In this document: in pieces, positions 5,602 through 12,369 of the stretch | How positions within the stretch are numbered: the stretch's first letter is position 1 | Layout: every line of letters begins with the position of its first letter | Source of the DNA: Clostridia bacterium | Lineage (GTDB): Bacteria; Bacillota; Clostridia; UMGS1883 | Assembly: GCA_021202495.1 (NCBI GenBank) | Contig: JAJQCX010000206.1 | Span: forward strand, 1-14,125 | DNA length: 14,125 bases | Direction: 5' to 3' | Translations under genes and position numbers: made by a program | Notes under the pieces: generated by a model | What the model was told of the DNA's origin: nothing | Database searches by the model: none | Seen by the model: the letters and a program-made list of their open reading frames with translations, nothing else

Positions 5602-7316
5602 AATATTTAAAGAAATATTGGCTCTGCTGCATTCTTGCGCCGCTTTTTATGCTGGGCGAGATAGCCATGGATTTGCTGCAGCCTGACATGATGGCGACGA
5701 TTGTCGACGACGGCGTATTGGGCGGCAATTTGCAGGTCATACTTGAAATGGGCGTTAAAATGATTCTGCTTGTCGCGTTCGGCGGAACGTGCGGAGTGCT
5801 CTGCGGAGTATTTGCGAACATCGCGGCGCAAAAATTCGGCAACGATATAAGAAAAGATATGTTTTCGCATATCATGGATTTTTCGTTCGAGCAGACGGAT
5901 AAATTTTCAACGGGGTCGCTTGTGACGCGAATAACGAACGACGTCACGCAGGTTGAGCAAATGGTGATGATGTCGGTGCGCTCGCTAGTGCGCTGCGTCG
6001 TCATGTTCGCGGGCGGAATTTTCATGCTCTATCGGCAGTCGCCGCGCTTTGCGCTTGTGGCGGCGTGCGGGCTGCCGTTTGTGGCGGTTATTGTAATTTT
6101 CACGCTGAAAAAAGTGTCTCCGCTCTATACGATAATTCAGCAAAAGCTTGATAGGCTTAACTGCATCATGCAGGAAAACATTGCGGGTGCAAGAGTTGTG
6201 AAGGCGTATGTCAAAGAGGAATATGAGCTGGAGCATTTTTCCGAAGCGAATAATTCGCTCTGTGACACGAATTTGCGGGCGCAGACGTTTTTGGCGTTCT
6301 TAAACCCGTGTGTAAATATTGTGCTCAATTTGTGCGTCGTTGCCGTTTTGTATGTCGGCGGCTATACCGTGCAGACGGGCGGCGGCATTACGCCGGGGCA
6401 GACGATGGCGGCGATTACATATCTTTCGCTCATCTTGATGCGCATCGTATTTTTGGCAAACATTTTTCAAACGTTTACGAGAGCCGCGGCGTCGTGGAAG
6501 CGCATTCGCGAAGTGCTTGAAACCGAGAGCGTGCAAAAATCGGGCGACAAGAAGCCCGATGATGAGAGAAAGGGCGAAGTGGAATTCAGTCACGTTTCGT
6601 TCGCGTTCCCCGACGCGCCTGAAAACGCGGTTTTGGAGGACATATCATTTTCGGTAAAGAAGGGCGAGAGCGTTGCGGTTATCGGCTCGACCGGCTGCGG
6701 AAAATCGAGCCTTGTGAGCTTAATCCCGCGTTTTTACGACGCAAATGCGGGCGACGTTTTCGTCGACGGGCAGAACGTCAAGGATTATAACATACAGGCG
6801 CTGCGCGGCAAGATAGGCATTGTGCAGCAAAAATCGGAGCTCTTTTCGCGAAGCATTAGGGAAAACATCGCATGGGGCAGCGAAGGCGCGGACGATGATG
6901 ACGTTGCGTCCGCGGCACGAATAGCACAGGCGGAGGAATTCATCCTCCGTATGCCCGACGGATACGACACAGCTGTTTCCGAGGGCGGACATTCGCTCTC
7001 CGGCGGGCAGAAGCAGCGAATTTCAATCGCGCGCGCGATGGTGAAAAAGCCCGAAATACTTATCTTGGACGATTCGGGCAGCGCGCTTGACTTGAAGACC
7101 GAGGCGGCGTTTTACGACGCATTGAGACGCGAATTTGCCGATACGACGAAAATAATCGTCGCGCAGAGAATTGCGTCGGTAAGGCAGGCGGACAGAATTA
7201 TCGTGTTGGATCGAGGAAAAATATGCGCCGAGGGCACACACGACGAGCTTACTAAGACATCCGAAGTATACCGCGAAATTTGCCGCTCGCAGATGAAAAA
7301 GGAGGCGATTGCGTAA
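5595..7316 (+). CDS. ABC exporter half-transporter, degenerate-site subunit of a heterodimer
   Basis: This 573-aa protein has an N-terminal six-helix exporter membrane domain (~1-320) fused to an ATPase domain (~335-573). Walker A is GSTGCGKSS at 364-372 and the signature LSGGQ at 468-472 is perfect. Walker B reads ILILDDSGSALD with Asp493 where the catalytic Glu is expected, and the switch position is Gln524 (VAQRIASV) instead of His. These two substitutions mark the subunit that builds the non-hydrolysing site in heterodimeric exporters such as TM287/288 and BmrCD. AAGGAG precedes the ATG, which lies inside the end of marR. The next gene starts at its stop codon. Export of drugs or other toxic compounds is the usual role; the substrate is unknown. 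Confidence 0.93.
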   Translation: MLKYLKKYWLCCILAPLFMLGEIAMDLLQPDMMATIVDDGVLGGNLQVILEMGVKMILLVAFGGTCGVLCGVFANIAAQKFGNDIRKDMFSHIMDFSFEQTDKFSTGSLVTRITNDVTQVEQMVMMSVRSLVRCVVMFAGGIFMLYRQSPRFALVAACGLPFVAVIVIFTLKKVSPLYTIIQQKLDRLNCIMQENIAGARVVKAYVKEEYELEHFSEANNSLCDTNLRAQTFLAFLNPCVNIVLNLCVVAVLYVGGYTVQTGGGITPGQTMAAITYLSLILMRIVFLANIFQTFTRAAASWKRIREVLETESVQKSGDKKPDDERKGEVEFSHVSFAFPDAPENAVLEDISFSVKKGESVAVIGSTGCGKSSLVSLIPRFYDANAGDVFVDGQNVKDYNIQALRGKIGIVQQKSELFSRSIRENIAWGSEGADDDDVASAARIAQAEEFILRMPDGYDTAVSEGGHSLSGGQKQRISIARAMVKKPEILILDDSGSALDLKTEAAFYDALRREFADTTKIIVAQRIASVRQADRIIVLDRGKICAEGTHDELTKTSEVYREICRSQMKKEAIA

Positions 7317-9130
7317 TGGCGGACAATGCACAAAACGCGCCCAAGGTCGAGCTGCGCAGAAGACCGGGCGTACAAATGGGGCAGGAAATTGAAAAACCCA
7401 AAAACGCATGGGAAACGCTTTCGAGACTTTGCAAATATCTTGTGCAGTCGATGAACCTTTTTGTGGGGCTGCTTGCCGCGGTCATCGCGGTGACAATCGC
7501 CTCGCTTGCCGCGCCCGCGCTGCAGGGCATGGTAATCGATACGATTAAGGAGCGGACGTGGGGAGAATTTAAGGTATATCTCATTTTGCTGCTTATTGTA
7601 TTTATGCTGAACGGTTTGTTTACATTGGCGCAGTCGCTTTTTTCGGCAAGGCTCAGTCAGAGCATTGTACGGCATATGCGCTACGATCTTTTCAACAAAA
7701 TAGACCATCTTTCTATTTCATATCTTGACATGCACTCAAACGGCGACGTTATGAGCCGCATGACGAACGACATTGAAAACATTTCAAACACGGTGTCGCA
7801 AAGCCTGGGCTCGCTCATTTCGGGCGTTTTAACCGTTGTCGGCACTGTTGCGATAATGTTTTTCTATTGCTGGCAGCTCACTCTGATAACAATGGTGACG
7901 GTTGTGCTGACGGTTTTTGTGACGAAATTCATGTCGACAAAGATGCGCAGCGTCTACCGCGCCCGCGCAAAAGCCTTGGGGCAGTTAAATGGGCATTCCG
8001 AGGAAATGATAACCGGCTACCGCACGGTTTTGGCGTATAACAGGCAGGAGAAGACAAAAAAGGAATTTGCCGAGATATCGGACAAACTGACCCGAGAGGG
8101 CATTAAGGCGGAAATTTTGGGCGGCAGCATGGGACCCTTGATGAACTGCATTTCAAATTTGGGCTTTGTAATTGTGGCGGCGTTCGGAGGGTATTTTGCG
8201 TTAAAGGGGCTTATCACGATAGGCGTTATATCGGCGTTTATCATTTACGCAAAGCAGTTTTCGCGCCCGATAAACGAGATTGCGCAGCTCTACGGCTCGG
8301 TGCAGACGGCTGTCGCCGGCGCGGAAAGAGTGTTCGATTTGATAGATCAGCCAAACGAGGACAACAGCGGGGATGAGGAAATTGAAAATATGCAGGGCAA
8401 CATTTCGTTCCGCAATGTGAATTTTTCCTATCTTCCCGGAAAGCAGGTGCTCTATGACTTTAATTTGGAGGTAAAATCGGGGCAGAAGATTGCGCTTGTC
8501 GGCGCGACCGGCAGCGGCAAAACGACGATTGTAAACCTTTTGATGCGCTTTTATAATGTCGATTCGGGCGAAATTTTGATTGACGGGAAAAACATTATGA
8601 ACCTAAAGCGCGACTGGCTGCGCAAAAACACGGCGATTGTTTTGCAGGACACGGTGCTTTTTTCCGACACGATTGAAAACAACATTAAATACGGCAAGCC
8701 GAACGCCGACGATAAAGCTATGATAAGCGCGGCGCGCACGGGCAACTGCGCATCGTTTATCGAAAGGCTGAAGGACGGCTACAAGACGGTTTTGAAGCAG
8801 GCGGGCGCGAGCCTCTCGCATGGGCAGCGGCAGCTTTTAAACATTGCCCGCGCCGTTATCGCGGAGCCCAAGATACTCATTTTGGATGAGGCGACATCCT
8901 CGGTTGACACAAGAACGGAACAGGGCATTCAGGATGCGCTTGTTAATTTGATGAAAAACCGCACGAGCCTTATTATTGCGCACAGGCTTTCCACCATTCA
9001 GGACGCAGACGTGATTGTCGTTATGGATAAGGGCAGAGTTGCCGAAACGGGCACTCACGAGGAGCTGCTTGAGAAAAAAGGTACGTATTATTCGCTTTAT
9101 ATGGCGCAGTTTGCGGGAAATAAAACATAA
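7316..9130 (+). CDS. ABC exporter half-transporter, catalytic subunit of a heterodimer
   Basis: This 604-aa partner of the preceding protein starts with a hydrophilic extension (~1-40), then a six-helix membrane domain (~45-355) and an ATPase domain (~365-604). Walker A is GATGSGKTT at 396-404. Walker B (ILILDEATSSVD) has the catalytic Glu525, and the switch His556 (IIAHRLST) is present. The signature is LSHGQ (500-504) rather than LSGGQ. This complements the first subunit: its altered signature pairs with the other subunit's degenerate Walker B, while its intact site pairs with the other's LSGGQ. The ATG at 7316 overlaps the previous stop (TAATG) and has GGAGG about 10 bases upstream. The frame is open 12 codons further upstream but lacks comparable support. 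No clear intrinsic terminator follows. Confidence 0.93.
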   Translation: MADNAQNAPKVELRRRPGVQMGQEIEKPKNAWETLSRLCKYLVQSMNLFVGLLAAVIAVTIASLAAPALQGMVIDTIKERTWGEFKVYLILLLIVFMLNGLFTLAQSLFSARLSQSIVRHMRYDLFNKIDHLSISYLDMHSNGDVMSRMTNDIENISNTVSQSLGSLISGVLTVVGTVAIMFFYCWQLTLITMVTVVLTVFVTKFMSTKMRSVYRARAKALGQLNGHSEEMITGYRTVLAYNRQEKTKKEFAEISDKLTREGIKAEILGGSMGPLMNCISNLGFVIVAAFGGYFALKGLITIGVISAFIIYAKQFSRPINEIAQLYGSVQTAVAGAERVFDLIDQPNEDNSGDEEIENMQGNISFRNVNFSYLPGKQVLYDFNLEVKSGQKIALVGATGSGKTTIVNLLMRFYNVDSGEILIDGKNIMNLKRDWLRKNTAIVLQDTVLFSDTIENNIKYGKPNADDKAMISAARTGNCASFIERLKDGYKTVLKQAGASLSHGQRQLLNIARAVIAEPKILILDEATSSVDTRTEQGIQDALVNLMKNRTSLIIAHRLSTIQDADVIVVMDKGRVAETGTHEELLEKKGTYYSLYMAQFAGNKT

Positions 9131-9178
9131 TTTAAGCGATCACTGTTCAAATTTTAAATTTAATTTCCGCTGCAAGTG

Positions 9179-9207
9179 TTGACAAGAGGGGATAAATGGT
9201 ATAGAAT
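9179..9207 (+). promoter_or_regulatory. Promoter for the HPr-like gene
   Basis: TTGACA (9179-9184), a 17-base spacer and TAGAAT (9202-9207, 5/6) form a strong promoter. The leader of about 70 nt runs to the ATG at 9283. This makes the downstream genes a unit separate from the ABC operon. Confidence 0.75.
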
Positions 9208-9282
9208 AAGTGTAAAGGTGGATTATTATATACATAAATAAAAATAAGTCCGCCGTATTTATCCGTAAGGAGGTAGTTTTGT

Positions 9283-9543
9283 ATGGAAAAGTTTATGGTA
9301 CACGACCTTGATTTACAAGCGTTTGTGAAGGAGCTTTCAAACTGCAAGGGTCAGGTTTGGATGACGACGGAGGACGGAGACAAAATCAATCTCCAGTCGG
9401 CTTTTTGCCGTATGATAGGCGTTATGTCGGTGCTTGACGGCGGAAAGCTCAGCCAGGCTGCGATTGAATGTGAAAACCCGGAGGACGAAACCCGTCTTTT
9501 CAGGTTGAATCTCTACGGAAAGTCCGCGCCCGATGAGGACTGA
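9283..9543 (+). CDS. Small HPr-like protein without the phosphorylatable histidine
   Basis: This is an 86-aa cytoplasmic protein with a strong AAGGAGG ribosome binding site ~11 bases before its ATG. The stretch INLQSAFCRMIGVMSVLDGG (~35-54) resembles the second half of PTS phosphocarrier HPr (ID-KSIMGVMSLG), and the preceding residues fit a beta-alpha-beta order. HPr's active-site region (GLHARP with His15) has no counterpart; the equivalent part reads DLDLQAFVKELSNC. Clostridia carry many such short HPr-like proteins lacking the His, of unknown function, so a phosphotransfer role is unlikely. A terminator-like hairpin follows 41 bases after the stop. The fold assignment is from pattern memory only. 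Confidence 0.6.
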   Translation: MEKFMVHDLDLQAFVKELSNCKGQVWMTTEDGDKINLQSAFCRMIGVMSVLDGGKLSQAAIECENPEDETRLFRLNLYGKSAPDED

Positions 9544-9584
9544 TATTTGAAAAGTGGGAAGCTGCTGCATAGGGCGGCTTCATG

Positions 9585-9619
9585 TGTCAAAAACCGTGAG
9601 AAAGTCACGGTTTTTGACA
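9585..9619 (+). terminator. Terminator-like perfect hairpin between the HPr-like and WG-repeat genes
   Basis: A perfect 15-bp stem (9585-9599 with 9605-9619) closes the 5-base loop GAAAG. The CCGTGA/TCACGG core runs straight into TTTTT, the normal shape of an intrinsic terminator, with the A/T runs extending the stem. It should end most transcripts from the promoter at 9179. No clear new promoter lies between it and the next start 30 bases on, so some read-through into the WG-repeat gene is likely. Confidence 0.7.
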
Positions 9620-9649
9620 TCTTATATTCTTAAAAGATTGGTGATAATG

Positions 9650-11440
9650 ATGAACGAAAACGAAAACGAAAGCCTGAACGCGGAGGGCGTTTTGCCCGAT
9701 GCGGAGGTTGAAGAGCAAAAGACGCACATCGACGACGCGCCGCTTGAGGAGGACGAGGCGGTAGTCGCCGCCGAGGGTGTTGAGGAAGCGGAAGAGGAAG
9801 AGCCGAAGGATGACGCGGAGAGCGGCGAAGATGCGCCTTTGGATGAGGTTTCGGCTGTGCCGAAATACTGCACGCAGTGCGGTGCGGAGCTTGAGGACGG
9901 AGCGTATATTTGCACCAACTGCGGCGCGATGGTTGAGGACGCTTTCGATGCCGAGGACATGGAATTTCAAAACGTCGTCAAAAAGGGCGTTGTGACGCCG
10001 GTCAGAATTGCCGCGGCAGCTGTGGCGGTAATTGCGATTGTCGCGATTGTGTGCGTCGCGCTTTTCTCGGGCGGAAAGACGGAGGATGTGGAATACATAT
10101 TCAATTCCAACCTTGCGCTCGCAAAGCAGGACGGACTTTACGGCTATATAAATAAAAGCGGCAGCTTTGTCATTGAACCGCAGTTTGAGCGCGCGGGCTC
10201 GTTTAACGCGTGGGGCTACGCTGTAATCGGTGAGCAGGACGACGGCAGCTACAAATACGGCGTTATAAATAAGAAGGGCGAAACTGTTATCGACGTGGAA
10301 TATGACGCAATCTTCTCCGATGACGAAACGGGATATTTTTGGTTTGCGGAATATGATTTCACAAATTACACCGTGTCCTACGGACTTTTGGATTCGTCGG
10401 GCAACGTTCTTTCCGACGCCGTTTATTCGGCGGCAAGCTATTATTCAGCCGACGGGCTTGCGGTAGTCGGCGTTTTGGACGACGACGGCAATGTTTTGTA
10501 CGGCTATGCGGATAAGACCGGCGGCATCGCGATTGAGCCGCAGTTTGAATTTGCGAGCTCCTTCTACAACGGACTTGCCGTTGCGGGCAGCAGCGACGCG
10601 ACCGGCATTATCGATACCTCGGGCGAATATGTGATTGAACCGCAGTTTATGGCGCTCGTTTGGTCGACGAGCGAAAACGTGGGGCTTGCGTATACCGAGG
10701 AGGATTCGTACTGCGTTGTCGATGAAAACGGCGAATATATCGTTTCGGGCTTCGACAACATCGGCGCGCAGCTTTACGCATATGTTTCGGATTCGGACAT
10801 TTTCGGATCGGCGGGGCTTTTGCCGGTGTCGGACAACGGAAAATGGGGCTTTGTCGACAAAGAGGGCGAATATGTGATTGCGGCGGAATATGACGACATG
10901 TATCCGTTCGACGAGTCGGGCTTGGCTGCTGTTTGCCTTGACAGCAAATGGGGCTATATCGACACAACCGGCGAATTGGTCATAGAATTGAGCTTTGACG
11001 ACGCATATGCCTTTGAGGGCAAGGATTACGCGGTAGTCGGCGTTGACGGCGAATACGGACTTATCGACAAAAGCGGAAATTACATCGTTGAACCCACATT
11101 TGATATGATAAGCGAAACCGACATCGAAGGTCTGTTTATGATTTCGGAGGACGGCTTCTACGGCGTTATCGACAAGGACGGAAATACCGTGCTTGAAGCC
11201 GAATATGAATATTTGGACGTTTACACCGACGGAATTATCTTCATGGAAAATAAGAAGTACGGCATTATGTCAACCAAAGGCAAGGTTACAATCGAAGCGA
11301 CGTTCGATTCTCTCAACGGCACCGATGACTACTGCAACGCCGAGGGCTGCGAAAACACGGTTTCCGACGGCGAAAAGTATTGCTCGGAACACGCGGATGC
11401 CGAAGATGATATTATAGAAGACGAAACGATCGAGGCATAA
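9650..11440 (+). CDS. Zinc-ribbon, single-pass membrane protein with WG repeats
   Basis: This is a 596-aa membrane protein of unknown function. Order: an acidic, low-complexity N-terminus (~1-70); a zinc ribbon (YCTQCGAEL...YICTNCGAMV) with Cys74, 77, 88 and 91; one transmembrane helix (~118-142); then about eleven WG-type repeats (~154-553), for example KWGFVDKEGEYVI, KWGYIDTTGELVI, EYGLIDKSGNYIV and FYGVIDKDGNTVL. It ends in a second metal-type cluster, Cys562, Cys567, Cys578 and His581, and an acidic tail. The likely topology has the zinc ribbon inside the cell and the repeats outside. The start is uncertain: ATGATG at 9647/9650 has only a weak GGTGA upstream, and 9650 gives the better spacing; the frame is open to 9554, but that part crosses the terminator hairpin. 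Confidence 0.85.
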   Translation: MNENENESLNAEGVLPDAEVEEQKTHIDDAPLEEDEAVVAAEGVEEAEEEEPKDDAESGEDAPLDEVSAVPKYCTQCGAELEDGAYICTNCGAMVEDAFDAEDMEFQNVVKKGVVTPVRIAAAAVAVIAIVAIVCVALFSGGKTEDVEYIFNSNLALAKQDGLYGYINKSGSFVIEPQFERAGSFNAWGYAVIGEQDDGSYKYGVINKKGETVIDVEYDAIFSDDETGYFWFAEYDFTNYTVSYGLLDSSGNVLSDAVYSAASYYSADGLAVVGVLDDDGNVLYGYADKTGGIAIEPQFEFASSFYNGLAVAGSSDATGIIDTSGEYVIEPQFMALVWSTSENVGLAYTEEDSYCVVDENGEYIVSGFDNIGAQLYAYVSDSDIFGSAGLLPVSDNGKWGFVDKEGEYVIAAEYDDMYPFDESGLAAVCLDSKWGYIDTTGELVIELSFDDAYAFEGKDYAVVGVDGEYGLIDKSGNYIVEPTFDMISETDIEGLFMISEDGFYGVIDKDGNTVLEAEYEYLDVYTDGIIFMENKKYGIMSTKGKVTIEATFDSLNGTDDYCNAEGCENTVSDGEKYCSEHADAEDDIIEDETIEA

Positions 11441-11469
11441 GACGTGCAATTTTAAGGAAACTGTTGATT

Positions 11470-12078
11470 ATGAATAATATAGAACGCAAAAAGCAAGGCT
11501 TACCGTATTGTTATGATGATCCTGCGCTGCTGGGAGATCAGCATATTTATCAGGAAAAGATGTGTGAATACAATTTGACATTGCCGACTGAAACGGAAAA
11601 GCGCCGACGGCTTTTAAAAGAAGTCTTTGCGGAAATCGGTACCGATTGTACGATTGAAACTCCTTTAAATTCAAACTGGGGTTGTAGGCACGTGCATGTC
11701 GGCAGCGGAGTTTATATAAATTCCAATGTCACCTTTGTTGATGATGAACATATTTATATTGGCGATAACTGTCTTATTGCTCCGAATGTTGTATTCAGTA
11801 CCTCCGGGCATCCCATTTTGCCTGTTTTGCGTGAACATCATTATGTGTATAATTTGCCGATTCACGTCGGAAAAAATGTGTGGATTGGCTCTGCGGCGCA
11901 AATTATGCCGGGGATCACGATAGGCGATAATTCCGTAATCGGTGCCGGCAGTGTGGTTACGAATGATATTCCCGCAAATGTAGTGGCTTATGGCGTTCCA
12001 TGTAAGGTGATTCGTGAAATCGGAGCTAAAGACAGGGAATTTTACTATAAGAGCAGAAAATTGGATGTATGGGAATAG
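11470..12078 (+). CDS. Sugar O-acetyltransferase (maltose/galactoside acetyltransferase family)
   Basis: This 202-aa enzyme moves acetyl from acetyl-CoA to a sugar hydroxyl. The N-terminal helical Mac domain (RKKQGLPYCYDDPALL...YN) precedes a left-handed beta-helix of hexapeptide repeats (VHVGSGVYINSNVTF, IYIGDNCLIAPNV, ITIGDNSVIGAGSVV). The catalytic His is His114 in TSGHPILP, and the C-terminal GVPCKVIREI is typical of the Maa/LacA group. The ATG at 11470 fits the family N-terminus (MNNIERKKQG); AAGGA lies 11 bases upstream, so the in-frame TTG at 11464 is an alternative. It begins 29 bases after the WG-repeat gene without a visible promoter. It uses GAT and T-ending codons far more than its neighbours, a hint of separate origin. 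The substrate is unknown. Confidence 0.92.
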   Translation: MNNIERKKQGLPYCYDDPALLGDQHIYQEKMCEYNLTLPTETEKRRRLLKEVFAEIGTDCTIETPLNSNWGCRHVHVGSGVYINSNVTFVDDEHIYIGDNCLIAPNVVFSTSGHPILPVLREHHYVYNLPIHVGKNVWIGSAAQIMPGITIGDNSVIGAGSVVTNDIPANVVAYGVPCKVIREIGAKDREFYYKSRKLDVWE

Positions 12079-12114
12079 CAAGTCGTCTTGTTGCCTTGAT
12101 TTAACGCATTTGTC

Positions 12115-12143
12115 TTGACATATCTCTATTTTAACCGTATAAT
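12115..12143 (+). promoter_or_regulatory. Consensus promoter of an orphan short transcript
   Basis: TTGACA (12115-12120), a 17-base spacer and TATAAT (12138-12143) match the consensus perfectly. The start would be near 12150. A strong terminator stands only about 135 bases further on, before the permease gene's own promoter. Confidence 0.8.
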
Positions 12144-12166
12144 AAAATTACAGATGTGGTTACACA

Positions 12167-12245
12167 TTGTATCGGCGTTTCGCCGCCGCTAAGTGCGAAC
12201 GATGTTATCGGCGTTTCGCCGCCGGTCAAGTGCGAATGATGTTAT
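12167..12245 (+). repeat. Two tandem copies of a ~36-base repeat plus a third partial copy
   Basis: The core ATCGGCGTTTCGCCGCCG occurs at 12171 and again at 12207, followed by AAGTGCGAAC-GATGTT and AAGTGCGAAT-GATGTT. The spacing is 36, then 37 bases to a third ATC at 12244. The copies differ by a few bases and one insertion (CT versus GTC after the core). Confidence 0.85.
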
Positions 12246-12285
12246 CAAGAGGCAGGACGATTATTCTGCCTCTTGTATTTTTTTG
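12246..12285 (+). terminator. Rho-independent terminator of the orphan short transcript
   Basis: A perfect 10-bp stem (CAAGAGGCAG 12246-12255, CTGCCTCTTG 12266-12275) with a 10-base loop is followed by TATTTTTTTG. No upstream segment obviously competes for either arm, so constitutive termination is more likely than attenuation. Confidence 0.85.
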
Positions 12286-12305
12286 AAATTTTTTCGGGGT
12301 TTTTG

Positions 12306-12334
12306 TTGCAAAAATGTTAATGTGATGATATACT
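12306..12334 (+). promoter_or_regulatory. Promoter of the uracil permease gene
   Basis: TTGCAA (12306-12311), a 17-base spacer and TATACT (12329-12334) have the same two hexamers as the rpsB promoter. Initiation near 12341 leaves a leader of only ~30 nt carrying GGGAGG, so no riboswitch or PyrR attenuator fits between. Confidence 0.7.
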
Positions 12335-12369
12335 TGTATGCGAAAATAAAAATTCGGGAGGCATTGTAA

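Larger units (their letters stand above)
12150..12285 (+). ncRNA. Candidate small RNA with two tandem hairpin repeats
   Basis: The segment between a consensus promoter and an intrinsic terminator is ~135 nt and has no credible gene. It holds two tandem copies of a ~36-base unit whose 18-base core (12171-12188 and 12207-12224) is identical and contains the hairpin CGGCG-TTT-CGCCG. A second conserved part, AAGTGCGAA, follows each core, and ATCG/CGAT can close copy 1 (ATCG/TGAT, with one wobble, in copy 2). A third partial copy (GATGTTATC) leads into the terminator. The permease gene downstream has its own promoter, so a leader role is less likely than a free RNA. I cannot match it to a known RNA family; a local copy of an interspersed DNA repeat is the main alternative. 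Confidence 0.45.

Noticed and set aside
9614..9648. Promoter for the WG-repeat gene using TTGACA at 9614-9619
   Set aside because: That TTGACA is the right arm of the terminator hairpin, and no -10 lies at 16-18 bases; the nearest GATAAT is 23 bases away.
12154..12192. 12-codon ORF MWLHIVSAFRRR in the first tandem repeat, possibly a leader peptide ending in arginines
   Set aside because: The ATG lies only a few bases from the inferred transcript start with no ribosome binding site, and the Arg run follows from the GC-rich repeat. The second copy encodes a different, unterminated frame, so coding is not conserved.
12167..12245. CRISPR array
   Set aside because: Only two copies in direct tandem, without unique spacers and without cas genes nearby.
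12079..12369. Riboswitch or PyrR attenuator controlling uraA
   Set aside because: The permease has its own promoter downstream of the terminator with a leader of only ~30 nt, and I see no PyrR-binding loop or known riboswitch core in the repeats.
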